From NCBI GenBank assembly GCA_023393525.1, contig JAEWKZ010000108.1, forward strand, positions 11,318-75,317: 64,000 nucleotides of DNA, given 5' to 3'. Positions within the stretch are counted from its first letter, which is position 1, and the number at the start of each line of letters is the position of its first letter. The DNA comes from Pseudomonadota bacterium (lineage in GTDB: Bacteria > Desulfobacterota > Desulfovibrionia > Desulfovibrionales > Desulfomicrobiaceae). Positions 1 to 8,902 of the stretch are shown here, one piece after another. The notes under the pieces were generated by a model. That model was not told where the DNA came from. It searched no databases and worked only from the letters and a program-made list of their open reading frames with translations. The translations under genes and the position numbers were made by a program.

Positions 1-813
1 CGATTTCGACATTTTCTCCGAATTGATCTGCACAAAGCCATTGTGCACCCAGTAGCGCACGAATTGCTTGTCGGTGGCCGCCTCGGTCTGGGCGCGTTCG
101 TTTTCGTGGTGCGGGAAGGCCAGATCCTGGCCGCCGCCATGGATGTCGAAGGGCAGGGGCAGGTAGCGTTCGCTCATGGCCGAACATTCGATGTGCCATC
201 CCGGCCGTCCCGGCCCCCAGGGGCTGGGCCAGGACGGCTCGCCGGGCTTGGCGCCCTTCCACAGGGCGAAGTCGAGGGGATCCTCTTTTTCGTCACCTGG
301 CTCGATGCGTGCGCCGGACATGAGTTCTTCGATGTTGCGGCCGGAGAGCTTGCCGTAATCGCCGTAGGAACGGACCCTGAAATAGACGTCGCCGCTGGGT
401 GTGGAATAGGCGTGGCCTTTGCCGATGAGGTTTTCGCAGAGTTCGATCATCTCCTTGATGTGCTCGGTGGCCTTGGGCTCGATGTCGGCCCGCAGGATGC
501 CCAGGCGGTCCATGTCGGCGTAGAAGGCGTCGATGTAGGTGCGGGCGATGGATTCGAAATCCGTTCCTTCGCGGTTGGCGCGATTTATGATCTTGTCGTC
601 CACGTCGGTGAAGTTGCGTACGAAGGTGACCTGCATGCCGATGTAGCGCAGGTAGCGGACCAGAACGTCGAAGACCACGGCGGAGCGCGCGTGTCCGATA
701 TGACAGTAGTCGTAGGCCGTGATGCCGCAGACGTACATGGAAACATGGCCGGGTTTGAGCGGGACGAATTCTTCTTTTTTCCTGGTGAGGCTGTTGTAGA
801 TCTGCATGCTCAT
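1..813 (-). CDS. cysS: Cysteinyl-tRNA synthetase, C-terminal part outside the window
   Basis: Charges tRNA-Cys with cysteine in the cytoplasm. The first 271 residues are present. The class I signature CHIGHAR lies near residue 40 and KMSKS is encoded by the last bases of the window (residues 267-271), so the catalytic core is almost complete and the anticodon-binding part is cut off by the window edge. The start ATG overlaps the gltX stop as ATGA, which indicates translational coupling as third gene of ispDF-gltX-cysS. A second in-frame ATG two codons later is possible. Identification is firm from the signature motifs. Confidence 0.96.
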   Translation of the reverse strand, partial: MSMQIYNSLTRKKEEFVPLKPGHVSMYVCGITAYDYCHIGHARSAVVFDVLVRYLRYIGMQVTFVRNFTDVDDKIINRANREGTDFESIARTYIDAFYADMDRLGILRADIEPKATEHIKEMIELCENLIGKGHAYSTPSGDVYFRVRSYGDYGKLSGRNIEELMSGARIEPGDEKEDPLDFALWKGAKPGEPSWPSPWGPGRPGWHIECSAMSERYLPLPFDIHGGGQDLAFPHHENERAQTEAATDKQFVRYWVHNGFVQINSEKMSKS

Positions 814-2270
814 TCCTTGTGGTTGCAATGGGAAAATATGTTCAGCACCGTTCGGGCGCGTTTCCTGATCAGTTCGACGGGCAGAAGTGTGAGCAGGGTC
901 GCCAGTTCCGGGCCGTTGTCGCTGCCGGTCAGTGCAAGACGGATGGGATGGTAAAGCCCTCGGCCCTTGGCTTCGGCCTGTTCACTTGTCAGGCGCAACA
1001 CCTCGTTCACGGAGTCCTTTTGCAGCCGCGCTTCCGGTTCGTGCGCGGACAGGGCATGGTCGAGGGCGTCGAGAACGGGCAGGTTTGAAGCCAATTCATG
1101 CAGAGCCTGAGGGGTGAAGCTGGTCTCTGTTCGCGTAAAAAGAGGCAGCAGGCCGCGCAGCTCCTGCAAATTCGCCGCGTTTTCGCGCAGGCTGGCCAGT
1201 ATCTTCTGACGAATTTCCGGAGCGAGTTCGTGCCACGCGTCGTCTGCGGGCAGGGTTTCGGCAAGAGCGCCGTCCTGTCTGACGAAATCGGCCGCGCGGA
1301 AAAAGCGCGCGCTCAAGGCCTTCATCTCATCGAGGTTCATGATCGCGCTGCCACGGCCCAGGGCAAAGGGGTTGAAGGCCTCGGCCATCTCGCCGAGGCC
1401 TGGGAAAATCTTCTTGGTCGGCATGGCGCCGGACAGCGAGGCCAGATACTGGACCACGGCCAGCGGTTCAAGGTCCATCTGCATGCACTGGGGGATGCTC
1501 AGGGCTCCGCTGCGCTTGGAGAGTTTCTTGCCTTCGGGGTCCACGAGCAGACCATGGTGCGCAAAGGCCGGGGCGGTCAGGCCCAGGGCCTCATACAGCA
1601 GAATCTGGCGGGCCGTGTTGGTCAGATGGTCCTCGCCGCGCAGCACCAGATTGACGCCCATGTCCGCGTCATCGACGACCACGGCCAGATTGTAGCTTGG
1701 CCATCCGCTTGAGCGCAGCAGCACGAAATCCCCGAACGCCCCCGCCGGAATGGATACTTGGCCCTTGATGAGGTCGGTGAAGGCGACGTCCGCCTTTTCG
1801 GGCAGACGGAAACGGATGGCGTGGGGCTCGCCGCGACGCAGACGCTCGGCGCGTTCTTGGGGGGTCATGCGCGCGCAGCGTCCCTCGTAGCGCGGGGGAA
1901 GATTCCGGGCGGCCATTTCCCTGCGGTCCCGGTCCAGTTCGGCGTCGGTGCAGAAGCAGGGATAGGCCCGGTCTTCGGCCATGAGCCTGTCCACTGTCTG
2001 CCGGTAGAGGGGCAGGCGCAGGCTCTGGTGGCGCGCCGGTTCGTCGGGGGCCAGGCCCAGCCAGGACAGGGACCACAGAATGGCGGCTTCGGCGGCGAAG
2101 GTGGAGCGTTCCTGATCCGTATCCTCAAGGCGCAGCAGGAACTTGCCGCCGCTTTGTCTGGCCAGGAGATAGTTCAGGATGGCCGTGCGCGCGTTGCCCA
2201 GGTGCAGGACTCCGGTGGGGCTGGGGGCGAAGCGGGTGACGAAGGGGCCGCCGGTCTTGAAGTTGGTCAT
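810..2270 (-). CDS. gltX: Glutamyl-tRNA synthetase
   Basis: Charges tRNA-Glu with glutamate. The 486-residue length is normal for bacterial GluRS. The N-terminus reads [17 protein letters not shown], the HIGH-type motif, and KKLSKRSG (about residue 245) is the KMSKS-type loop. The start at 2270 is preferred because its ATG overlaps the ispDF stop (ATGA); an upstream in-frame extension would lie inside ispDF and has no family similarity. The gene overlaps cysS by four bases at its end. Whether it also misacylates tRNA-Gln depends on gatCAB and glnS, which are not in the window. Confidence 0.97.
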   Translation of the reverse strand: MTNFKTGGPFVTRFAPSPTGVLHLGNARTAILNYLLARQSGGKFLLRLEDTDQERSTFAAEAAILWSLSWLGLAPDEPARHQSLRLPLYRQTVDRLMAEDRAYPCFCTDAELDRDRREMAARNLPPRYEGRCARMTPQERAERLRRGEPHAIRFRLPEKADVAFTDLIKGQVSIPAGAFGDFVLLRSSGWPSYNLAVVVDDADMGVNLVLRGEDHLTNTARQILLYEALGLTAPAFAHHGLLVDPEGKKLSKRSGALSIPQCMQMDLEPLAVVQYLASLSGAMPTKKIFPGLGEMAEAFNPFALGRGSAIMNLDEMKALSARFFRAADFVRQDGALAETLPADDAWHELAPEIRQKILASLRENAANLQELRGLLPLFTRTETSFTPQALHELASNLPVLDALDHALSAHEPEARLQKDSVNEVLRLTSEQAEAKGRGLYHPIRLALTGSDNGPELATLLTLLPVELIRKRARTVLNIFSHCNHKE

Positions 2271-3457
2271 GCCGCGTTCCTTGTCGCCGTGACCACGGCC
2301 ACCGCCTTGATGCCTTCCTTGCGCCCGGTGAAGCCCAGGTGCTCCTCCGTGGTCGCCTTGACGTTGACCTGTGCGTCGCACAGTTCGAGCAGGCGCGCCA
2401 CGTTGCCGCGAATGGCCGCCTTGTGCGGGGTGAGGCGCGGGGTCTGGGCGATGATGGTCAGGTCGACGTGCGTGATCACAAGCCCCTGGTCGCGCGCCTT
2501 GTCCATGACCTCCGACAGCAGGATGGCGGAGGAGATGTTGTCGAACCTGTCGTCGTTGTCCGGAAAATGTTCGCCGATGTCTCCCTGGCCCAGACAGCCG
2601 AGGATGGCGTCGCAGAGGGCGTGCAGGAGCACGTCGCCGTCGGAGTGCGCCTTGACGAAGGGGGCCCCGGCAATGGGCATCCCGCCCAGGACCATGGGTC
2701 GGTTGCCGCCGAATGCGTGCACGTCGTAGCCGAATCCGGTGCAGGGCACGGGCTGGGAAGCGGGGGGGGTAAGCACGCGCAGGTCCTCCGGGGTTGTGAT
2801 CTTCAGATTGGAGATTTCGCCGGGGACGATCCGCACGCCGTGCCCGGCGCGTTCGATCATGCCTGCGTCGTCCGTGACGATCCAGTCGTCCTCAAGGGCC
2901 TGGTCGTGGACCCGGCGCAGCAGGCCGGTGGGAAAAAGCTGCGGGGTCTGGACCGCACGCAGGGTTTCTCGCGGAAGCGTGGCCAGGACGCGGTCGTTTT
3001 CGATCTGCTTGATCGTATCCGTGACCAGGATGGCGGGGACGACTCCACCGACTTCGTCCGTCAGCCGCTCCAGAAGCGAGCGCACCAGGGCGGGCGTGAA
3101 AAAGGGGCGCGCGCTGTCGTGCACCAGCACCCGGTCGCAATCCCGGGGCAGGGCGGCCAGGCCCATGCGCACGGAATCCTGCCTTCTGTCCCCGCCGCAG
3201 ACAGTCAGGATGCGCACGCCCGGGTCGGCGATGTCTTTGAGGGTTTCGATTTCCGCGTTGCGCCGGTCCAGTTCCTGGGCCGGAAAAACGAGGACCACGC
3301 CCGCAAGCTCGGGTATTGCGGACATGGTCAGGACGCTGCGCCAATAGAGGGGATGTCCCTCATGGTGCAGAAACTGTTTGCGCGTGCCGCCCGTGGCCGG
3401 GGCCAGACGCGAACCCTGGCCCGCGGCCAGGATTATGGTCCAGAGTGAGTGTGTCAT
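2267..3457 (-). CDS. ispDF: Bifunctional 2-C-methyl-D-erythritol 4-phosphate cytidylyltransferase / MEcPP synthase
   Basis: Carries out two non-consecutive steps of the MEP isoprenoid pathway. Of 396 residues, about 1-230 form IspD (nucleotide-binding start ILAAGQGSRL) and about 235-396 form IspF (GYDVHAF and the AHSDGDVLLHAL metal-binding segment). The fused form is common in delta- and alpha-proteobacteria. The start at 3457 is chosen because upstream in-frame codons lie within the RNase P RNA gene; no strong Shine-Dalgarno sequence is visible. First gene of the coupled ispDF-gltX-cysS group. Confidence 0.96.
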   Translation of the reverse strand: MTHSLWTIILAAGQGSRLAPATGGTRKQFLHHEGHPLYWRSVLTMSAIPELAGVVLVFPAQELDRRNAEIETLKDIADPGVRILTVCGGDRRQDSVRMGLAALPRDCDRVLVHDSARPFFTPALVRSLLERLTDEVGGVVPAILVTDTIKQIENDRVLATLPRETLRAVQTPQLFPTGLLRRVHDQALEDDWIVTDDAGMIERAGHGVRIVPGEISNLKITTPEDLRVLTPPASQPVPCTGFGYDVHAFGGNRPMVLGGMPIAGAPFVKAHSDGDVLLHALCDAILGCLGQGDIGEHFPDNDDRFDNISSAILLSEVMDKARDQGLVITHVDLTIIAQTPRLTPHKAAIRGNVARLLELCDAQVNVKATTEEHLGFTGRKEGIKAVAVVTATRNAA

Positions 3458-3467
3458 TGTCAAAAAA

Positions 3468-3824
3468 TACGGAGCCGGACGATAAGCCGGATTCTGTGCC
3501 CGTCGCCGGGCGGCTGTCATTCCTCTAGGGCGGCGGTTGCCCGCCGTCTCCAGCAACCTACCCGAAGGGTCGTGACCGGGCCGGTCACCTTCCTATTTGG
3601 TCTTGCACCGGATGGGGTTTACCGAGCTTGCCGCGTCACCGCGACAACTGGTGGGCTCTTACCCCGCCTTTTCACCCTTACCCGGACGAGTCCGGGCGGT
3701 TTGTTTCTGTGGCACTATCCCGGGGTCGCCCCCGCTGGACGTTATCCAGCATCCTGCCCTGTGGTGTCCGGACTTTCCTCTCCCGGCCTTGCGGCCGGCA
3801 GCGACAGCCTGTCCGGCTCCGCAA
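3468..3824 (-). ncRNA. rnpB: RNase P RNA (bacterial type A)
   Basis: Catalytic RNA of RNase P, which trims tRNA 5' ends. On the minus strand the ends GGAGCCGGAC and GTCCGGCTCC pair to form P1. The conserved GAGGAAAGTCCGGAC follows near the 5' end and ACAGAATCCGGCTTA lies near the 3' end, with the expected length of about 355 nt. It sits between the zinc-ribbon gene and ispDF on the same strand. Exact ends are estimated from the P1 pairing. Confidence 0.97.
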
Positions 3825-3828
3825 AAAA

Positions 3829-4560
3829 TCAATCATTGCCCGAGAAATGACGCTCCCAGAAAATGATGCGCAGACAATTGGGGCAGCTCAAGATCTGCTC
3901 GCCCTTCTGCAGGTCGATGAAGGCCTGGGGCGGGATGACCACATGGCAGCCCTGGCATACGCCTTCGCTGACCGGCACGATGACCGGATTGGGGATGCGG
4001 TCGCGGATGAAGTTGTAACGGGTCAGGATGGGAGCGGGAACGGCCTCGGAAGCCTTCTTCTTTTCCTTGTCCAGCACGTCGATGCGCGCGCGCTTTTCCG
4101 CCAGTTCCTGGTCCAGGGTGGACTGCTGGGCGGTGATGGTCGCTTCGAGTTCGTTGATGTCGTTCTGCAGGGCGTCCTTGCGGCCTTCAAGATCGGACAG
4201 GTCGGCCAGAAGATTGGCGCGCTCCTCCTCGCGGGAGCGGTTCATCTTCTCCATGGTGTCCATCTCGCGCATCATGGCGTGATATTCCTTGGTGTTCTCC
4301 ACCATCATGAGCTTGTTCTTGCTCTTCTTGACCTTCTGCGTGTCGTTTTCGATCTCGTTTTCAAGCCGGTTCTTCTGTTCCATCAGAACATCGACTTTTT
4401 CCTGGATCACGGCCTGCTGCTGTTTGAGGTAGGCCTGTTTTTCCTGTAGGCTTTGCAGCTGCTTGGGCGCGTCTTCGAGGATGCGCTGCAGGGTGATCAT
4501 TTCCGAATCCACTTTCTGCAGCACGACAAGCTGCTCGATCTGTTCCATATAAATACTCAA
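3829..4560 (-). CDS. Coiled-coil protein with C-terminal C4 zinc ribbon
   Basis: Of 243 residues, about 1-170 are Gln/Glu/Lys-rich and predicted coiled coil. The C-terminus has CQGC and CPNC pairs about 24 residues apart, the zf-RING_7 (COG1579) ribbon arrangement. Family members are proposed nucleic-acid-binding proteins, but the function is not established. The start is the TTG at 4560: a strong GAGGAGG lies eight bases upstream, whereas the first ATG, four codons later, is too far from it. Lies directly upstream of rnpB. Confidence 0.85.
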   Translation of the reverse strand: MSIYMEQIEQLVVLQKVDSEMITLQRILEDAPKQLQSLQEKQAYLKQQQAVIQEKVDVLMEQKNRLENEIENDTQKVKKSKNKLMMVENTKEYHAMMREMDTMEKMNRSREEERANLLADLSDLEGRKDALQNDINELEATITAQQSTLDQELAEKRARIDVLDKEKKKASEAVPAPILTRYNFIRDRIPNPVIVPVSEGVCQGCHVVIPPQAFIDLQKGEQILSCPNCLRIIFWERHFSGND

Positions 4561-4612
4561 GGTAGCATCCTCCTCAAAAACGTATCAATTTTCCGGGTTT
4601 TCCCGGGAAGAA

Positions 4613-5572
4613 TCAGGCAAAGGGATTGCGCCCGGCCAGAAAGACGACCCGGATTCCCTGGGGGGAGAGATCGCGGTCCAGGCTTTCGCTCCAGGTGCGC
4701 ATCATGGTCTCTTCAAGACAAAAATGTCCGGCATCGATGGTCAGGCCAAGATCCTGCACGGCCTGGGCCTGGTGGTATTTGACATCGCCGGTCAGATAGA
4801 CGTCCGCGCCTCCGGCAAAGGCGACGGGCCCCAGGTCGGCCCCCGATCCGGGGCAATAGGCCACTCGCCTGACGGTTTCCGGAGTCCGGCCGACAGTGCG
4901 CGAGAGGGGCAGACCGAGGGCTTCCAGGTCGCTTGAAAATTCATGCCAGGACGTGGGTGCCGGCAGCGCCGCGATGCACCCGAACCCGTACTCCCGGACC
5001 GGCGCGGCCAGGGCGATTTCCTGCCAGGATGCCTCGGCGCCCAGCCTGGCCTTGAACGCTGCGCTTTCATCCGGCCACAGGAGGTACTCCCTCGTGTCTC
5101 CGTCGCGGCGCGCGAGGGAGCCGGAAAATTCCCGGACGTTTTCCCACGCGAGAGGATCGGTCAGGCGGATGAGCGCCGGTGTTTCGCGGCGGGTCACTTC
5201 GAGAATGCGCATGTCCCGCATCCCCAGGGCGCGACCCAGCCAGTTGACTGGTCCGTCCGGGTTGGCGTCCAGGGAGGTGTGCGCGCTGTAGAGCCACAGG
5301 GACGCGCCCAAGGCCAGCCTCAGGACCTCGTGAAAGTCGTCCAGGCGGCTCGGCAGACGGGGCGAGAGGCTCAATGGGTGGTGGCAGAGCAGAAAATCCG
5401 CCCCACGCTCCACCGCCTGGCGTACCGTCTCGAGGCTGGGGTCCAGGGCCACGCACACGGTTTTCACCTCCGACGCGGCGGAAGCGATCTGAACGCCGCA
5501 TTTGTCCCATGACGCTGCCAGCCGTGGCGGCGCCGTGGACTCAATGCGGGAGATCAGGGTCGAAGGGTGCAT
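4613..5572 (-). CDS. Nif3-like dinuclear metal centre protein (GTP cyclohydrolase type 2 / Nif3 family)
   Basis: The 319 residues match the YbgI/Nif3 family, toroidal hexamers with a two-metal site. The segment FLLCHHPLSLSP (about residue 64) carries the HH metal ligands, and a late H-x-x-x-E segment (GHFCLEE) supplies others. The start ATG has GGAG just upstream; a longer in-frame extension lacks family similarity. Biochemical function in bacteria is unsettled; hydrolase and metal-chaperone roles have been proposed. Pairing with the zinc-ribbon gene downstream is common in delta-proteobacteria. Confidence 0.85.
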   Translation of the reverse strand: MHPSTLISRIESTAPPRLAASWDKCGVQIASAASEVKTVCVALDPSLETVRQAVERGADFLLCHHPLSLSPRLPSRLDDFHEVLRLALGASLWLYSAHTSLDANPDGPVNWLGRALGMRDMRILEVTRRETPALIRLTDPLAWENVREFSGSLARRDGDTREYLLWPDESAAFKARLGAEASWQEIALAAPVREYGFGCIAALPAPTSWHEFSSDLEALGLPLSRTVGRTPETVRRVAYCPGSGADLGPVAFAGGADVYLTGDVKYHQAQAVQDLGLTIDAGHFCLEETMMRTWSESLDRDLSPQGIRVVFLAGRNPFA

Positions 5573-6048
5573 GGAACTCCGTAAATAGGGGCGCATTGTG
5601 CCGTCCGACGGGCCGGGTGGGCATGTCCGCCGGACAGGTAAAGTTGCAAATCTAGTAACCCGTCCCCATGATGTCAATCCGGGGGCACAACGAAAAAGGC
5701 TCAGGCCTTGCGTGGCCGGAGCCTTGAATGTTACCTGTGTTTCATGGCCGGGCGTGCGACGGGAAGACGATTGCGCCTGTCCGGATTGAAACGGCGAGCC
5801 CGGGTCTGGCCATGAAAACCACCGCATCCGGGAGCGGAATCTTGAGCACAGGGCGGCGAGGAAGTCAACGCCTCTTGGAAGGAGGAAGGCCCTTCCTTGA
5901 CGTGAAGTTCCTTTCCTGCTCGCGTGAAGCTGCATCTGGCGGCAGACTTTCTGCTGGCGGACAGCATTGGACAACCGCCGCGTTTATAGCCACAATTCGG
6001 TCCTGGCCGGCTCTGATCGGGCAAACCCCAAACCGTTGGAGGATACAC
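5573..6048. other. Intergenic region holding a candidate minus-strand RNA
   Basis: A 476-base gap between divergent genes. The left half (minus strand) contains two inverted repeats, a T-tract hairpin and a possible sigma70-type promoter, described separately. The right half shows no clear ORF; the plus-strand lipoprotein has TTGGAGGA as ribosome binding site next to its ATG. In-frame extensions of the neighbours into the gap look unlike protein. Confidence 0.5.
5692..5838 (-). ncRNA. Candidate structured small RNA with its own terminator
   Basis: Seen on the minus strand: TTGACT (5862-5867) and CAAGAT 18 bases on as weak promoter elements; a small hairpin CCGC...GCGG; a long-range hairpin with GTTTTCATGGCC pairing GGCCATGAAAC about 60 bases apart; and a final AAGGCTC/GAGCCTT stem (5695-5724) ending in TTTTT. 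No start codon with a ribosome site fits, so a transcript of about 145 nt that is not translated is the simplest reading. It does not match the hallmarks of 6S, SRP or tmRNA that I know. Expression is inferred only. Confidence 0.35.
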
Positions 6049-6405
6049 ATGAGATTCATGCTGACCATGGCCCTTGTCGCCGTGTCGATGCTCGTGGCCG
6101 GATGTTCCGGTGAACCGTCGGAAGCCGACATCAAGGCCGCTTTCGAGAAGGACATGGCCAAGACCGCGCAAAGCCTCGACGATGCCGGAAAGATGTTCGG
6201 CGGAGTGGGAAAGGCGCTGACGGATTCCCTGGGCAAGACGGAACTGCACGCCGTCAAGAAGATCGGCTGCGCCCAGGCCAAGGACGCCCCGGGATTCGTT
6301 TGCGACGTCGAGGTCGACATGACCGTTCCCCTGACCGGGCGCTCCAAGGAGATGGCCACGGCGCGCTTCGTGAAGGGCCCCGAAGGCTGGGTTGTGGTCA
6401 AGTAG
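6049..6405 (+). CDS. Small secreted lipoprotein
   Basis: 118 residues. A typical lipoprotein signal ends LVAGC, with the lipidated Cys at position 19. The mature part is Lys/Asp-rich with two further Cys residues (IGCAQAK and GFVCDVEV) that could form a disulfide; the C-terminal half is a short beta-type domain ending FVKGPEGWVVVK. The start is set by TTGGAGGA upstream of the ATG. The sequence resembles small delta-proteobacterial lipoproteins of unknown role. The gene is apparently monocistronic. Confidence 0.8.
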   Translation: MRFMLTMALVAVSMLVAGCSGEPSEADIKAAFEKDMAKTAQSLDDAGKMFGGVGKALTDSLGKTELHAVKKIGCAQAKDAPGFVCDVEVDMTVPLTGRSKEMATARFVKGPEGWVVVK

Positions 6406-6526
6406 GTACGGTTGGCCGCTCCCTGGTTCGGCCTTCTTGTCCGATTCCTGATTTTGATGACGTGGCTTGAATCATGTGTCAGTATGCGCGAACACACACC
6501 CTGACGATGTCCGCAGGCGCAAGGCA

Positions 6527-8800
6527 ATGAACACGAGAATCAGGAATTTTTACATCGAATGGCTGATTTACGGCGTCTGCTCGGTCTTCCTCGGCGGCCT
6601 GCTCTTCGCCATTGCCTACCGTGAACACCGGCACATCAGCGAGCGTGAGAAAGAACGCCTCCTGGCCGTGTCCTCCATCACGGACTACATGCTCACGCAG
6701 CAGTTTGAACGGATAGCCGTGACCCTTGGCGGCATGCTGCTAAGCATGACTCCGGGATGGGAGCTGCGGCCGGATGCGGGCTTCATCGTTTCCGAGCGCC
6801 TCAAAACGCTGTCCAGCGCCATGAACAGCGTACGTTCCATTTCGATCATCGATGCTTCGGGCCGGATCGTTTTTTCCAATCTAGACGCGCTGGTCGGGCA
6901 GGACGCTTCGCATCGGGACTATTTTCTTGTACCGCAAAAAAATCCAGAAAACGAGACGCTGTATGTCAGCCCTCCGTTTCGCACCGCCACCAACATCTGG
7001 ACCATGAATCTGACCCGCATCATCACGGGCCGGGATGGAGAGTTCTCGGGCGTGATCTCCGCAGCCCTCGATGCCCAGTTTTTCGCCTCTCTTTTCAATG
7101 CGGTCCGATACGCCCCCTCCACATGGGCCAGGCTTGTCCACGGGGCGGGCAAAGTTTTCATCTGGCAGCCTGGAAACGACGAGATGGCGGGGCTTGACCT
7201 GTCCGTACCCGAGACCTTCTTCTCCAGTCATCTGCGCAGCGGGGAACGCAGTTCGTTTTTCAAAGGAATAAGCTACTCCGCCAACGAACAGTCCATGCTC
7301 ATGCTGCGAACCATGCGCCCCGAAGGGTTGCACATGGATCACCCCGTCGTCATCGGAATCGGACGCGGCACGGCGGCCATTTTCGCGGACTGGAGAAGGT
7401 CCGTGAAAATTTATGCCCTGTTCTACCTGATCGTCTTTGTCGTCGGTTCCGCGTGGCTGCTGGTGACCCAGCGCTGGTGGCGAAAGGCCGAGCATGAAGT
7501 CATTCGGGTCGGCGCGCAGCTCAAGTCATTGCGGACGGAACTTGAGAGCTTTTTTTCCATCGCTCCCGACATGATGGGCATCGCCGATCCATCCGGCAGA
7601 TGCGTAAAGGTCAACCCCGCCTGGAAAAAACTGATGGGTTACGACAGCGGGGAACTTGAGGGCACCCGGTATTCCGATCTATGTCATCCGGAAGACAAGT
7701 CTGCTGCTGTTTCCCTGGTCGCGGACATGCGAGCCGGACAGTCCGCCTCCGGCTTCGTGGCCCGCTTCCGTCACAAGAACGGGAGCTACCGCTTTCTGGA
7801 ATGGTCGCTGGCCGCCCATGACGGATTGATATTTTTGGCAGCGCACGACATCACCGCCCGCCGGGAAGCGGAAATGCATCTGCACAATCTTGCCTATTAC
7901 GACCGCCTGACCAGCCTTCCCAACAGAACCCTCTTTTTCGACCGCTTTGCGCAGGCCCTTTCCAGGGCCAAGCGCGGCCAGAAACACCTCGGAATCCTCT
8001 TTGTCGATCTGGACGGATTCAAGGTCGTCAATGACAAGTTCGGGCATGAATCGGGAGACATCGTGCTTAGGACCGTGGCCGAGCGTTTCTTGTCGATTGT
8101 GCGGACCACGGATACCGTGGCGAGAATGGGTGGGGACGAGTTCGTCGTTATTCTGAGCGAGATAGACGATCAGGTCGGGGCTGTCCGCGTGGCCCAGAAG
8201 ATTCTCTCCGCTGTCGCCACCGAGATACCCCTTTCCCCGACGACCGCCTGCCAGGTCGGGGCGAGCATCGGCATCAGCATCTATCCTCAGCATGGCACGA
8301 CCAGGGACGATCTGCTCATGGCCGCGGACATGGCCATGTACCGGAGCAAGAAAAAAGGGAAGAATCGTTACGAGGTAGCGGGCGAGTCTTCTTTGGACGA
8401 GACGATCGTGCTGGATGAAGCCTATCTGGTCGGGATACGGGAGATCGACGACCAGCATGCCGAAATGGCTTCCCTGATCAAGCGTCTGGGCACGATAAGC
8501 GGCGAAGCGTCGGACGACCAGGTCATCGCCGAGTGCCTACTGCGGGAACTGTCCGCCTTCACCGAATATCACTTCGCCAGCGAGCACAGGCTCATGCGGC
8601 AGTTCTCCTATCCGTCCATATACGAACACGATCAGGCCCATGCCCGGCTTCTGTCCGAGCTTGAGCGGATCAAGCTGGAAGAATTGAAGTCCGGTGACGA
8701 ATTCCTGTTCGCCTACATGCGCAAATGGCTTCTGGAGCACATCCTGGAGTACGACAAACCCTTGGCCCAATTCCTGCGGCAAAACAACGCGTCCGCCTGA
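6527..8800 (+). CDS. Cache-PAS-GGDEF-hemerythrin membrane diguanylate cyclase
   Basis: Makes c-di-GMP in response to signals. In order over 757 residues: membrane helix (about 10-35), periplasmic double Cache domain (about 40-300), second helix (about 305-325), PAS domain (from about 340), GGDEF domain (about 455-620) and C-terminal bacteriohemerythrin (about 630-750). The GGDEF active site is intact, and RTTD lies five residues upstream as the product-inhibition I-site. The hemerythrin part keeps DDQH, HFASE, HDQAH and HILEYD, a full di-iron set for O2 or NO. The start at 6527 is an ATG; a TTG 60 bases upstream is less likely. Confidence 0.93.
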   Translation: MNTRIRNFYIEWLIYGVCSVFLGGLLFAIAYREHRHISEREKERLLAVSSITDYMLTQQFERIAVTLGGMLLSMTPGWELRPDAGFIVSERLKTLSSAMNSVRSISIIDASGRIVFSNLDALVGQDASHRDYFLVPQKNPENETLYVSPPFRTATNIWTMNLTRIITGRDGEFSGVISAALDAQFFASLFNAVRYAPSTWARLVHGAGKVFIWQPGNDEMAGLDLSVPETFFSSHLRSGERSSFFKGISYSANEQSMLMLRTMRPEGLHMDHPVVIGIGRGTAAIFADWRRSVKIYALFYLIVFVVGSAWLLVTQRWWRKAEHEVIRVGAQLKSLRTELESFFSIAPDMMGIADPSGRCVKVNPAWKKLMGYDSGELEGTRYSDLCHPEDKSAAVSLVADMRAGQSASGFVARFRHKNGSYRFLEWSLAAHDGLIFLAAHDITARREAEMHLHNLAYYDRLTSLPNRTLFFDRFAQALSRAKRGQKHLGILFVDLDGFKVVNDKFGHESGDIVLRTVAERFLSIVRTTDTVARMGGDEFVVILSEIDDQVGAVRVAQKILSAVATEIPLSPTTACQVGASIGISIYPQHGTTRDDLLMAADMAMYRSKKKGKNRYEVAGESSLDETIVLDEAYLVGIREIDDQHAEMASLIKRLGTISGEASDDQVIAECLLRELSAFTEYHFASEHRLMRQFSYPSIYEHDQAHARLLSELERIKLEELKSGDEFLFAYMRKWLLEHILEYDKPLAQFLRQNNASA

Positions 8801-8902
8801 GAGCGCGCAGAGAGCCTGAACCTGCGTCCACATCGCCTGCCCATTGTTCCTTCATGATCGGACGCGCACCGGCCTCCTTGCGGCTGGCGCGCGTCCTGTC
8901 CG

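Noticed and set aside
43..954. 303-codon plus-strand frame
   Set aside because: Antisense shadow of cysS and gltX; low-complexity Gly/Val/Asp-rich product.
5690..5900. 6S, SRP or tmRNA gene
   Set aside because: No 6S-type central bubble, no SRP tetraloop motif and no tmRNA tag or acceptor end could be found; only a generic structured RNA is supported.
8801..8902. Terminator between the diguanylate cyclase and terC
   Set aside because: Imperfect GC-rich dyad without a T-run on either strand.
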